Shown: positions 29,801 to 37,785 of the stretch, piece after piece
Numbering within the stretch: position 1 is the stretch's first letter
Layout of the letters: each line of letters opens with the position of its first letter
Assembly (NCBI RefSeq): GCF_014645135.1
Contig: NZ_BMLH01000013.1
Location: 1-64,000, forward strand
Length of the DNA stretch: 64,000 nucleotides
Origin: Rheinheimera tangshanensis
Lineage (GTDB): Bacteria; Pseudomonadota; Gammaproteobacteria; Enterobacterales; Alteromonadaceae
Direction: 5' to 3'
Notes under the pieces: model-generated
Databases searched by the model: none
What the model was told of the DNA's origin: nothing
Seen by the model: only the letters and a program-made list of their open reading frames with translations
Made by a program: the position numbers and the translations under genes

Positions 29801-30342
29801 GCTTTAATTTGTATATGGAAATGCTGGAGCAAGCGGTAGAAGCGTTAAAAGCGGGTAAAGAGCCGAGCCTGGATGCACTTCTAACCCAACAAACTGAGCT
29901 GGATATGAAACTGCCTGCCCTGCTGCCAGATTCGTATATACCGGATGTTAGTTTACGATTATCTTTTTACAAACGCCTAGCCTCCTGTCGCGATGAACAG
30001 GAACTGGATGATGTGCAAGTGGAATTGATCGACCGTTTTGGCTTATTACCGGATGCTGCGAAAAATCTGGTCAAAATTACAGAGTTAAAAATGCAGGCGC
30101 AACAGCTTGGAATTAAACGACTGGAAGCCAACAGCAAAGGTGGTGTGCTAGAATTCGCCGAACGGACCTCAGTAAACCCATCTTACATTATTCAGCTTAT
30201 TCAGACTCAGTCGAAAGTCTTTAAGCTCGAAGGTGGCAATAAACTGAAATTTATCAAAGAATTACCTGATACCAACAGCAGATTCGCCTTTGTCAGCTTT
30301 ATGCTGGATGACTTTGCTAAACATCAGACAGGAGCATCATGA
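26842..30342 (+). CDS. mfd: transcription-repair coupling factor
   Basis: DNA translocase that removes stalled RNA polymerase and recruits UvrA. 1166 residues. UvrB-like N-terminal domains, RNA-polymerase-interaction domain (VVHLQHGIGRYQGLQV), superfamily 2 helicase motifs GDVGFGKTEVAMRAAF (I), LLIVDEEHRFG (II), TLTATPIPRTLNM (III) and QLRGRVGRSHHQAYAYL (VI), and a TRCF C-terminal domain after residue about 1000. It overlaps csiV by 4 bases. Confidence 0.97.
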   Translation: MIRIEALPAPTSSNDVKQWGRLSGAALPWAIYQLYQRQKGLYVVIVPDTTTALRLEQELMVFFHEHAAEVWTFPDWETLPYDVFSPHQDIISQRIKTLYSLPRLQHGIVIVPLNTALLRLTDASYLQQYSLVLKKGQQLDLTALRQQLAAVGYRAVDQVMEHGEFSVRGSLLDLYPMGSTLPYRIDFLDDEIDGIRLFDPDNQRTVQQVHEIELLPAHEFPQDKAAIERFRIRYRERFPARSEKESLYMQVSQGLMPAGIEYYLPLFAEQTVPLFSMLPKQTVMLAVGDLEAAAARFWHDLQRRYQDRAIDLLKPILKPQELYLAVDEFFAELKQWPRLRLSRAELPERAGQSNAAVADLPELTVNHQLKNPLEKLQQFIIDIKKQQGRVLFFVESEGRRESLLQLMQRNQIRLQQFACVEEFLTDQVDLGIVIGSLEQGCLLQNKTKTKAGEEPLALVSENELFGQKVTQRRKRKHSQQISGDTIIRNLAELSVGQPVVHLQHGIGRYQGLQVLDAAGISAEFVTIEYAGGSKLYVPVSSLHLISRYTGSDQNNAPLHKLGNDSWEKARRKAAEKVRDVAAELLDVYAQRAAQTGYGFKLDAEQYDIFADGFPYQETVDQLDAIAAVLADMQAERAMDRLVCGDVGFGKTEVAMRAAFVAVNDNKQVAVLVPTTLLAQQHFENFRDRFANWPVKVAVLSRFISAKEQKAILEETEQGKVDILIGTHKLLQDDIKFKDLGLLIVDEEHRFGVRQKDKIKALRANIDILTLTATPIPRTLNMSMSGMRDLSIIATPPAKRLAVKTFVREHEEGLIREAVLREISRGGQVYFLHNDVATIEKAAADLALLLPEALIGIAHGQMRERELEQIMADFYHQRFNLLLCSTIIETGIDVPTANTIIINRADNFGLAQLHQLRGRVGRSHHQAYAYLLTPPPKRLTKDAEKRLEAISALEDLGAGFALASQDMEIRGAGELLGDEQSGQIESVGFNLYMEMLEQAVEALKAGKEPSLDALLTQQTELDMKLPALLPDSYIPDVSLRLSFYKRLASCRDEQELDDVQVELIDRFGLLPDAAKNLVKITELKMQAQQLGIKRLEANSKGGVLEFAERTSVNPSYIIQLIQTQSKVFKLEGGNKLKFIKELPDTNSRFAFVSFMLDDFAKHQTGAS

Positions 30343-31403
30343 AACCTCTGCGTTTAACATCGCTGGGACTGACGTTAGTGGCTTTATTCACCACAAGCAC
30401 AGCCTTTGCCAATAGCTGGTATGAAATTGAACTGATCGCTTTTAGCCGCAGTGCGGACAAAAGTTTAAAAGAGCAGTTTGACGCACCAACTCAAGAGCTT
30501 AAAACCAGCAATGCTATGGACTTAATGCGTCCACTGGTGCAACCCGCATTGGCTGATTTAATTAAAGCCATACCTGCTTGTACTGCTAATTCTGTCACGT
30601 CAAGCACAGCCTCCCCCGCAGTTTCTGCGACTGTACAGCAACAAATTCAGCAACTATTAAGCGAACATCAGCAAAATAAGCAAGCCGTAACTGCTGAGCC
30701 TGACGCTCTTGATGTGCAATCAGATACGGCTGCTGTAGCTGCATCTTTGTATCAACTGAACATTCAGAATTGTCAGATGGAACAGTGGGATGCAGATGGC
30801 CAGTTAATCAGCAGGCCATTAACAACAGAAGAGCTGGCCTTACAGTTACCTGCACCTGCGCAAATTCCAGCCACCTTTACCGGTGATGGTCAGGCTAAAG
30901 AGGGGGCCTATCTGGTAGGCTCAGATGGGTTACAACTGAAAAACCTGGCCTATCAATTACAACGCGAAGCGGGTAAACAGCTTCTGTTGCATACAGCATG
31001 GCGCCAGCCTTTAGTGTCAGGCCGCAACAGCCGCAGTCGTTGGTATGCAGGTATATACCAGAATGAAACAGAGACCCAAACTGAACAAAACATTGATTTG
31101 ATGCAGCAAGTACAACAACAGTTAGCGGCTGTGCAACAAGGTCAAAGTGGCTTGCAATTATGGTACAGCCCGTGGCAATTTGATTCTTTAGTTCAACTAC
31201 GTTTGGGTCGCTTTATCCAGTTTGATGGTACTTTTTATTTGCGCCAGAGTGACGACGCCGCTCAGCCAGCCCAAATTGCCATTAAACAAAGTGCGCGCTT
31301 AACTTTAGGCCAAATCCATTATTTGGATCATCCACGTTTAGGTGTGATTATTCAGGTGAAACGTTTTACTCCGCCCGAATCAACAGGGACGGCAACACTT
31401 TAG
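30339..31403 (+). CDS. csiV: CsiV-family periplasmic protein
   Basis: 354 residues with a cleavable signal peptide (LTSLGLTLVALFTTSTAFA, cleavage after residue about 24). SWYEIELIAFSR immediately after cleavage and the C-terminal LWYSPWQFDSLVQLRLGRFI resemble CsiV (DUF2803), a Vibrio peptidoglycan-associated protein needed for cell-wall integrity. The middle (about 85-140) is low-complexity Gln/Ala. The ATGA overlap with mfd indicates co-translation, as seen in related genomes. Confidence 0.8.
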   Translation: MKPLRLTSLGLTLVALFTTSTAFANSWYEIELIAFSRSADKSLKEQFDAPTQELKTSNAMDLMRPLVQPALADLIKAIPACTANSVTSSTASPAVSATVQQQIQQLLSEHQQNKQAVTAEPDALDVQSDTAAVAASLYQLNIQNCQMEQWDADGQLISRPLTTEELALQLPAPAQIPATFTGDGQAKEGAYLVGSDGLQLKNLAYQLQREAGKQLLLHTAWRQPLVSGRNSRSRWYAGIYQNETETQTEQNIDLMQQVQQQLAAVQQGQSGLQLWYSPWQFDSLVQLRLGRFIQFDGTFYLRQSDDAAQPAQIAIKQSARLTLGQIHYLDHPRLGVIIQVKRFTPPESTGTATL

Positions 31404-31430
31404 ACAATTAAATAACACAAGGAATCTGTT

Positions 31431-31682
31431 ATGAAAAAAATCATGGTTTTGTTAGCTGCACTCAGCCTGCTGGGAGCTTGTAGCAAACTGACTCAAGACA
31501 ATTACAATCAAGTCAAAGCTGGTATGACCTACGACGAAGTGTCCGGTATATTAGGAGCCGCGACGCATTGTGACGAAGCGATCGGCACAAAGAGCTGCCG
31601 CTGGGGTGATGATGAAAAAAATATCAAAATTACCTTTTTAGCTGACCGTGCTACTGTTTTTTCCAACCACGGTATTCAGTAA
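31431..31682 (+). CDS. small lipoprotein, SmpA/DUF3862-like
   Basis: 83 residues. Signal peptide with lipobox LLGAC (Cys near residue 17). The mature part has QVKAGMTYDEVSGILG, the helix-turn signature shared by BamE/SmpA-like and DUF3862 lipoproteins, and two further cysteines (HCDEAIGTKSCRW) that could pair. It follows csiV by 27 bases and precedes a terminator. Function unknown. Confidence 0.75.
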   Translation: MKKIMVLLAALSLLGACSKLTQDNYNQVKAGMTYDEVSGILGAATHCDEAIGTKSCRWGDDEKNIKITFLADRATVFSNHGIQ

Positions 31683-31700
31683 TCATCAGCTTAAGTCACC

Positions 31701-31727
31701 AAGGGGCTGTAACTGGCCCCTTCTTTC
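31701..31727 (+). terminator. intrinsic terminator after the mfd-csiV-lipoprotein unit
   Basis: Seven-base stem AAGGGGC/GCCCCTT followed by CTTTCT, 18 bases after the stop codon. Confidence 0.75.
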
Positions 31728-31743
31728 TGCGTAAATCTCTGTA

Positions 31744-33486
31744 ATGCTGCAACTTAGAGACTATCAACAACAGGCTGTTAAAGCTGTCTTAGTGCATTTT
31801 CGCCAAAAAACTGATGCTGCAGTGCTGGTATTGCCTACGGGCGCAGGCAAAAGTTTGGTGATAGCTGAATTGGCCCGCCTGGCACGTGGTCGGGTGTTGG
31901 TATTGGCTCATGTCAAAGAACTGGTGGAACAAAACCATGCCAAATACCAAAGTTATGGTTTAGAAGCCGCCATTTTTTCTGCCAGCCTCGGCCGCAAAGA
32001 AACTGCAGCCAAAGTAGTGTTTGCCTCAGTGCAGTCAGTAGCGCGCAACCTGGCTGAATTTACTGAACAGTACAGCTTATTGGTGATAGACGAATGCCAC
32101 CGAGTGGGTGATGACGAGGACAGCAGTTACTTAAAAGTGATTCGCGCGTTACAAACACAAAATCCGGATTTGAAAGTGCTGGGGTTAACGGCGACTCCAT
32201 ACAGGTTAGGTTCCGGCTGGATTTACCAGTACCATAGCCGGGGCCTTATTCGTACCGAAGACCCCCGCTTTTTTAAATACTGCATTTTTGATTTACCTAT
32301 CCGTTTTTTATTAGTTGAAGGTTATTTAACTCCAGCCGTACTGATGGATGCGCCTATATTAAGTTACGACTTCGCCGGTTTAAAACCGACGGCAAGTGGC
32401 TATTTTAAAGAAGCTGATCTGGATTTACGTATTCATCAGCAGCAGCGCGCTACCCCACAAATCATTCAGCAAGTGATACAACATGCGAAAAACCGCACTG
32501 GCGTGATGATTTTTGCCGCGACCACAGCCCACGCCCGCGAGATTTTAGGTTATTTGCCTGGCACAGAAACTGCGCTGATATTAGGCGACACCCCACAAAA
32601 AGAGCGGGATGAGCTGATCCATAGCTTTAAACAAAAACAACTGAAGTACCTGGTCAATGTGGCTGTATTAACGACTGGTTTTGATGCGCCCCATATCGAC
32701 TTAATCGCTATTTTACGCCCTACTGAATCTGTCACTTTGTATCAGCAAATTGTTGGTCGGGGACTTCGATTAAGCCCAGGAAAAACTGACTGTCTGGTTT
32801 TGGATTATGCCGGGAACCGCTTTAATCTGGAGCAGCCCGATATCGGCGAGCTGCGACCAGCCCCCGGCACAGAGCTGGTGACTGTGCCTTGCCCACTCTG
32901 TGGCTTTTTTAATAATTTCTGGGGAAAAACAGAGGATAGAGGCTTAGTACTGGAACACTATGGCCGTCGCTGTCAGGGCTACAAGGAGGATGAAAACGCC
33001 AAACCTCAAGCCTGCGGTTATCGCTTTAAAGCCAAGTTTTGCCCGGACTGTGGCGCTGAAAATGATATTGCAGCCCGCAACTGCGGTGACTGCGGCCTGG
33101 TGCTGGTCGACCCGGATAAGAAACTCAAAGAAGCCTTAAGCTTAAAAGACGCATTGGTACTATATGTCACACGAATGCAGCTGCAAAGCCATCAGAGTAA
33201 AGAAGGTAAAACCTCACTCAAAGTGAGTTACTTTTCCGCTGAAGGCGCCGAAATTTCCGAATACTGGAGCTTGCAGACCAAAGCGCAAAAACAAAAGTTT
33301 TTAACTTTGTTTGTACCACCTCACCTGGTAGACAGACACAGACCTTTTACGGAAACCACGGTCAGTAAAGTGCTGCACCAAGCCCATAGATTTCAACCGC
33401 CAGAGGCTATCATAGCGCGCAAGGACGGTCGATTTTGGCAAATCCGTGACAAGTTGTTTCAAATTCAGGGTAAAGACGCTGAATAA
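31744..33486 (+). CDS. radD: RadD-type superfamily 2 DNA helicase
   Basis: 580 residues (E. coli RadD/YejH 586). Motif Q LRDYQQQAV, Walker A PTGAGKSLV, DECH box VIDECHRVG, motif III GLTATPYRLG, motif VI QIVGRGLRLSPGK. Four Cys-pair clusters after residue 380 (CPLCGFF, CGYRFKAKFCPDCG, CGDCGLV) form zinc ribbons as in RadD. Known to act with RecA/SSB in double-strand-break repair. Monocistronic here. Confidence 0.9.
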   Translation: MLQLRDYQQQAVKAVLVHFRQKTDAAVLVLPTGAGKSLVIAELARLARGRVLVLAHVKELVEQNHAKYQSYGLEAAIFSASLGRKETAAKVVFASVQSVARNLAEFTEQYSLLVIDECHRVGDDEDSSYLKVIRALQTQNPDLKVLGLTATPYRLGSGWIYQYHSRGLIRTEDPRFFKYCIFDLPIRFLLVEGYLTPAVLMDAPILSYDFAGLKPTASGYFKEADLDLRIHQQQRATPQIIQQVIQHAKNRTGVMIFAATTAHAREILGYLPGTETALILGDTPQKERDELIHSFKQKQLKYLVNVAVLTTGFDAPHIDLIAILRPTESVTLYQQIVGRGLRLSPGKTDCLVLDYAGNRFNLEQPDIGELRPAPGTELVTVPCPLCGFFNNFWGKTEDRGLVLEHYGRRCQGYKEDENAKPQACGYRFKAKFCPDCGAENDIAARNCGDCGLVLVDPDKKLKEALSLKDALVLYVTRMQLQSHQSKEGKTSLKVSYFSAEGAEISEYWSLQTKAQKQKFLTLFVPPHLVDRHRPFTETTVSKVLHQAHRFQPPEAIIARKDGRFWQIRDKLFQIQGKDAE

Positions 33487-33634
33487 TTCCCGGAATATGG
33501 ACGAAATGAAAAATTCTTTTGCTTTACTACTGGGCAAAGCCAATAAAATTCGCTAATAATCAAGCTGTTCGTCTACAACAAAATAAAAGACACCACACAG
33601 TTAGTTCTCCTTTTTTGTCACAGGGTTGCAGTTT

Positions 33635-34477
33635 ATGTCAAACGAAAACGCGTTATTAAGCTTGCTGGTTGAAAAAATCCAGAATGATACCTTGGTGCTG
33701 CCAAGTCTTCCTGAAATTGCCTTACGAATTCGTAAAATGGCGGAAGATCCAAATGTGAATTTAAACCAGATGGCAGACATTATCTCGCACGACCCTGCCA
33801 TGTCAGCACGTATGATGAAAATCGCTAACAGCGCCTTTTTAGGCCGCTCTGTTCATGTCAATTCCCTGCATCAGGCAGTGACACGTATTGGTTTACGTTA
33901 TATCAAAAACATAGTGACTGCTATGGCGGTAGAGCAATTGTTTGTTTCTCATTCAACTTTAATTAAAGGCATGATGAGCAAAGTATGGCAAGACACCTTA
34001 GAAGTAGCGGCCGTAGCGCTTGCAGCTATGCAGCTTTACAACAGCAACTTAAAAGTCAGCCCGGTGAATTTTGACACTATGACTTTAGCTGGTTTAATTC
34101 ATAACATCGGCGCTTTGCCTATTTTGACTGAAGCCGAAAAACATATGGATCAGTTTGGTGACAAAGACTTTATCGCAGGCTGCATCACAGATTTAGCTGG
34201 CGGTATAGGTGGCAGCATTTTACGTAAATGGGAATTCCCGGACGAGCTGGTAGAAGTAGCTGAACAATGGAACACCAAATTGCCACATACTGATAAAGTG
34301 AATTATCTCGACTTTATCCGAATAGCCACTATTCAAAAAGGCCATTGCAAAGATAAAACAGAACCTCGTCTGGCATTAAAACCTTTTGCGGATCGCGGTT
34401 TAATTACAGGTGTGGATTTCTACCGCTCTCCTGAATTTACTGTGATTTATCAGGATATGAAGCAGCTGTTTGTTTAA
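33635..34477 (+). CDS. HDOD-domain signalling protein
   Basis: 280 residues from ATG 33635. A TTG three codons upstream is possible. A single HDOD domain spans nearly the whole protein: LPSLPEIALRIRKMAEDPN, IISHDPAMSARMMKIANSAFLG and LAGLIHNIGALPIL are characteristic. HD residues are partly degenerate, so phosphohydrolase activity is unlikely. Such proteins act as signalling scaffolds. No partner domain is present, and it is separated from lysC by a long palindrome. Confidence 0.87.
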   Translation: MSNENALLSLLVEKIQNDTLVLPSLPEIALRIRKMAEDPNVNLNQMADIISHDPAMSARMMKIANSAFLGRSVHVNSLHQAVTRIGLRYIKNIVTAMAVEQLFVSHSTLIKGMMSKVWQDTLEVAAVALAAMQLYNSNLKVSPVNFDTMTLAGLIHNIGALPILTEAEKHMDQFGDKDFIAGCITDLAGGIGGSILRKWEFPDELVEVAEQWNTKLPHTDKVNYLDFIRIATIQKGHCKDKTEPRLALKPFADRGLITGVDFYRSPEFTVIYQDMKQLFV

Positions 34478-34485
34478 TTTAAATT

Positions 34486-34521
34486 GGGGCCAAATCATTG
34501 TTAACAATATGATTTGACCCC
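34486..34521. terminator. GGGGTCA-type palindrome between the HDOD gene and lysC
   Basis: Thirteen-base interrupted stem GGGGCCAAATCAT / ATGATTTGACCCC with a 10-base loop, between two convergent genes (8 bases after one stop, 11 before the other). It can act as a bidirectional terminator. The GGGGTCAAA form resembles REP palindromes and the one at 51485. Confidence 0.6.
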
Positions 34522-34531
34522 ACTCTGGTTT

Positions 34532-35878
34532 TTAGTTAAATAACTTCTGGTGTAACTCTTTTACTACTGAAGCAGCTGATGCATCCTGCACTAAAAAGCA
34601 CAGGTTGTGGCGCGAAGCACCATGACAAATCAGCCGCATATTAATTTGTTCCAAAGCACTAAACAGCTCACCTGTTACGCCTTTGGTGCTATGCAGATGA
34701 TTGCCTATCACAGCCACCAGACTTAAGCCCTGCTCTACCGTTACTTCACAGAATGCTTTGAGCTCATCCAGTGCAGGTTCAATAGCAGAATTAAAAGCAC
34801 TTCCTGAAGACTCGTCCAGCGTTAAAGCCACCGAAATTTCCGACGTCGTCACTAAATCGACTGAGATCTGGTGACGGCTTAAAATATCAAAAACACGGGC
34901 TAAAAAGCCTGCCGCATGCAGCATTTCCGGGCTTTTTACTGTGATCAGCGTCTGGGATTTACGCAAAGCTATAGCGCGATAGGCTGGTTTATGTTCAACC
35001 GATTTTGCAATCCAGGTACCACCGGCTTCTGGTTCGCGGCTGGAGCCGACAAAAACTTTGATATTGCGGCGCATCGCCGGAATTAAGGTCGCAGGATGCA
35101 ATACTTTGGCACCAAAAGTGGCCATTTCGGCAGCTTCATCAAAACTGATTTCATTGATACAACGGGCATCTGAGGTCAGGCGTGGATCTGTGGTGAAAAT
35201 ACCCACCACATCAGTCCAGATTTGTACAATGTGAGCGTTTAAAGCTTCACCTAACAAGGCTGCGCTGTAATCAGAGCCGCCACGGCCTAGAGTCGTAGTT
35301 TGCCCTGCTTCATCAGCACCAATAAAACCTTGGGTCACTACTATCTGTTCTGACAGCAAAGACTGTAAATGGCTTTGTGCCAGTTCTGCAATCAGGTGAA
35401 TTTGCGGCTCACCTTTACCAAAACGACTGTCGGTACGAAGCACACGGCGCACATCAAAGCACTCTGCTGCTGCGCCGCGTTCCACTAACACCTGAGTAAA
35501 TAACACCGAACTTAAACGCTCACCAAAAGACTGGATCAGATCTTTGTGCGCACCAGAATACACAGCGCCACCGGTTTCAATCAGATTACGTAAATCATCC
35601 AGCAAGGTGTTGATTTGTGCAGCCACAGCTTCAGGTTGCTGCAGAGCATTGAGCACCGCCAGCGTAATACGCTCTATGCCCTCATAGGAGGTGTAACGGG
35701 CCTGAACTTCGGTTTGTTTAGTAATATCGACCAACAAGTTAGTCACACCTGAACTGGCACTGACAGCCACCAGACGGATATTCGGATCGGCTAACACAAT
35801 ATCAGCACAACGGGACATAGCCGGAAAATCGGCCACTGAAGTTCCGCCAAATTTGGCGACGATAAGTTGATTAGACAT
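34532..35878 (-). CDS. lysC: lysine-sensitive aspartokinase III
   Basis: Phosphorylates aspartate, the first step to lysine, threonine and methionine. 448 residues (E. coli LysC 449). Amino-acid-kinase domain with VAKFGGTSVADF and TLGRGGSDYSAALLGEAL, then two C-terminal ACT domains (about 310-448) that bind lysine. An unfused enzyme with no homoserine dehydrogenase domain. A lysine riboswitch and a terminator-like hairpin in the leader show feedback at RNA level as well. Confidence 0.95.
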   Translation of the reverse strand: MSNQLIVAKFGGTSVADFPAMSRCADIVLADPNIRLVAVSASSGVTNLLVDITKQTEVQARYTSYEGIERITLAVLNALQQPEAVAAQINTLLDDLRNLIETGGAVYSGAHKDLIQSFGERLSSVLFTQVLVERGAAAECFDVRRVLRTDSRFGKGEPQIHLIAELAQSHLQSLLSEQIVVTQGFIGADEAGQTTTLGRGGSDYSAALLGEALNAHIVQIWTDVVGIFTTDPRLTSDARCINEISFDEAAEMATFGAKVLHPATLIPAMRRNIKVFVGSSREPEAGGTWIAKSVEHKPAYRAIALRKSQTLITVKSPEMLHAAGFLARVFDILSRHQISVDLVTTSEISVALTLDESSGSAFNSAIEPALDELKAFCEVTVEQGLSLVAVIGNHLHSTKGVTGELFSALEQINMRLICHGASRHNLCFLVQDASAASVVKELHQKLFN

Positions 35879-35934
35879 TCGAGTCTCTCCTTATTCAAAA
35901 AGTCATAAGGCAGAGCATGGCATTTGCAGGCAGT

Positions 35935-35973
35935 AAATAAAGTTGTGATGCAGGCTCGATGCTGCAAACAACT
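35935..35973 (-). terminator. lysC leader hairpin (riboswitch expression platform)
   Basis: On the minus strand AGTTGT..GCAGCATC pairs with the following TGC..ACAACT, and TTATTT comes next, 57 bases before the lysC ATG and 18 bases after the aptamer. A terminator controlled by the lysine aptamer is the simplest reading. The T tract is short. Confidence 0.6.
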
Positions 35974-35990
35974 GATCACAGACACACAAA

Positions 35991-36160
35991 GGCCAGAAGC
36001 TCTCCACCACAAAAAACAGGTGACAGTCGTAAGGATTCAGCCTTAACAACCGAATCATCTGCCGCTACAGCATCTGATCCTCGGCGTTAATCCCCCTCAA
36101 ACATCCTGCGGCTTGTAGCAGCCTGAGATGTTCTACCTGGTTAACGCTCCTCTTCTGGTC
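35991..36160 (-). ncRNA. lysine riboswitch (L box)
   Basis: On the minus strand the order of conserved elements matches the E. coli lysC aptamer: 5' P1 GACCAGAAGAGGAGCGTTAA, then GAGGGGGATTAACGCCGAGG, GGCTGAATCC, ACTGTCACC, GTGGTGGAG and the P1 partner CTTCTGGCC. P1 closes as CCAGAAG/CTTCTGG. It lies 112 bases upstream of lysC. Lysine binding is expected to lower lysC expression. Confidence 0.92.
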
Positions 36161-36288
36161 TATACCCGTCGTTCTTGAAGCTGCAGCTTTGTTGACTGCG
36201 TGCCCTCGCCCCAGTCACATAGGACTCCTATGCTCCTGGAGACTCACGCACTTGTCGTCGCGCTGCAACTCCAATTACGTCAGGTATC
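36158..36288 (+). repeat. MITE-like repeat abutting the lysC riboswitch
   Basis: About 130 bp, same orientation and order as the copy at 26.6 kb: TATACCCGTCGTTCTTGAAG, AAGCTGCAGCTTTGTTGACT, the CACATAG/CTATG hairpin within CCAG/CTGG, then CGCGCTGCAACTCCAATTAC and a GGTAT end. Its left end meets the first base of riboswitch helix P1, so the lysC promoter must lie inside or beyond the repeat. Confidence 0.85.
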
Positions 36289-36366
36289 TCATAATCACGT
36301 ATGATTGACGGCGCTGAGCTTAAGTGACTTTTTTACAAAAGGCAACAGCCGTTTAGCCGTCTTTTC

Positions 36367-36396
36367 AAAAAAGCTGCAATTTAATTACAGCTTTTT
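36367..36396 (-). terminator. nhaD terminator
   Basis: Nine-base stem AAAAAGCTG/CAGCTTTTT with an 11-base loop and T tract, 5 bases past the nhaD stop on the minus strand. Confidence 0.8.
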
Positions 36397-36400
36397 GCGG

Positions 36401-37648
36401 TTAGCTCAGTGCAAACTGCCCAACAAAATAGACGCCAACATAACCTAGGCTGTAGCAGCCCAGCAGGTAACCTGCCATTTTAAAGTAAGTGCCAAAGGTC
36501 AGCTCTTTTACTTTACTCATGGCAATAATACCGGCGGCTGAACCTATGATCAGAATAGAACCACCTACCCCAGTCGCGTACGTCAATGTCAGCCATTCAG
36601 CAGTCGTCATGGTTAAATCTGCTTTTAATAAAGCCGCAGTTAAAGGCACGTTATCAATCAGAGCTGACATTAAGCCCATCAGGTAGTTGGCTTGTACAGG
36701 CTCTAAATACTGATACAGATGGGTGATATTGGTCAGCACACCGATTTCTTTCATAATGCCAACCAACAATAAAACACCTAAGAAAAACAGTAAGGTATCA
36801 AACTCAACTTCGCGGATATAACTTAAAATATTGACGCCGGTTTTCTTACGCAGCAGGTACTGAGCGGCCAAAAACATCACACCTAAACCAAACAAGAAAG
36901 TCAGTACAGGTGGGATCTGGAACAGAATATTAAACAGCAGTGTAGAGCCTATAGTGGATGCAAAAATGGCGGCGATAATCACATCCGCTTTTTCAATCGG
37001 CTTAGGTGATTTGTCCAGCACGATACGACCTTTCATTTTGCGGGATAATAAAATCGCCAGCACAGCGACAGCAAACAAAGACGGCAGAATTAGTAACAGT
37101 AAATTGGCAATAGTGACTTTACCCGCTAAAAAGAACATCAGCGTCGTAACATCACCTGTAATCAATGACACGCCGCCACTGTTCACTGCAAAGATAATCA
37201 AAGTGGCGTACTGAATACGTTTTTTCACTTCCAGTTTGATGCTACTAATCACCGCAATAGCCACTAGCGTGGCAGTCACGTTGTCGGCAAAAGACGAGAA
37301 GATAAAAGCGAATACCGCGATAATAAACATCAGGCGACGCTCTGATAATTCAGCCGGCAATAAGCGCTGAACGACCTGAGAAATAAAGCCTTTGCTATTG
37401 AGATATGCAACAAAAGTCATAGTTGACATTAAAAACAGCCACAACGTAGCGATTTCTAGTAAGTTATGATTCAGCTGCTCGCTGATTTCGCTGCTTGTAG
37501 CACCGTGCATTGGAAAGATAAAAGCAAGGATCCAGCAAAGAGTACCGAAAAAAAGTGTCGTTTTTGCCTTGTTTACGTGGATAATATCCTCTATAACGAT
37601 CATTACAAAGGCTATTGCCACCAGAGCCAAAATTACTGCGCTTACCAT
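36401..37648 (-). CDS. nhaD: NhaD-type Na+/H+ antiporter
   Basis: 415 residues, about 11-12 hydrophobic segments, ion-transporter superfamily. FSSFADNVTATLVAIAVI (residues about 117-134) and SALIDNVPLTAALL (about 335-348) are the paired D-N motifs of NhaD antiporters, used in marine and haloalkaliphilic bacteria to export Na+/Li+. Its presence fits a marine or brackish lifestyle. Divergent from mksF with 137 bases between the starts. No sodium-responsive RNA was recognised. Confidence 0.88.
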   Translation of the reverse strand: MVSAVILALVAIAFVMIVIEDIIHVNKAKTTLFFGTLCWILAFIFPMHGATSSEISEQLNHNLLEIATLWLFLMSTMTFVAYLNSKGFISQVVQRLLPAELSERRLMFIIAVFAFIFSSFADNVTATLVAIAVISSIKLEVKKRIQYATLIIFAVNSGGVSLITGDVTTLMFFLAGKVTIANLLLLILPSLFAVAVLAILLSRKMKGRIVLDKSPKPIEKADVIIAAIFASTIGSTLLFNILFQIPPVLTFLFGLGVMFLAAQYLLRKKTGVNILSYIREVEFDTLLFFLGVLLLVGIMKEIGVLTNITHLYQYLEPVQANYLMGLMSALIDNVPLTAALLKADLTMTTAEWLTLTYATGVGGSILIIGSAAGIIAMSKVKELTFGTYFKMAGYLLGCYSLGYVGVYFVGQFALS

Positions 37649-37785
37649 GATGTAGTACCAGCTTTAAAGTTGTGGAAAAGGAAGGAATTTGCGGGGCGGT
37701 ATTCTACCAGTCCGCGCCAGATGCCACTACCCTACCAAAGTCACATTTGTGAAATATTTATGATCAGCATGAAAAGAAAGGACAA

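Noticed and set aside
36161-36170. TATAGA on the minus strand as the lysC -10 box
   Set aside because: The start would fall inside riboswitch helix P1, and no -35 lies at proper spacing.
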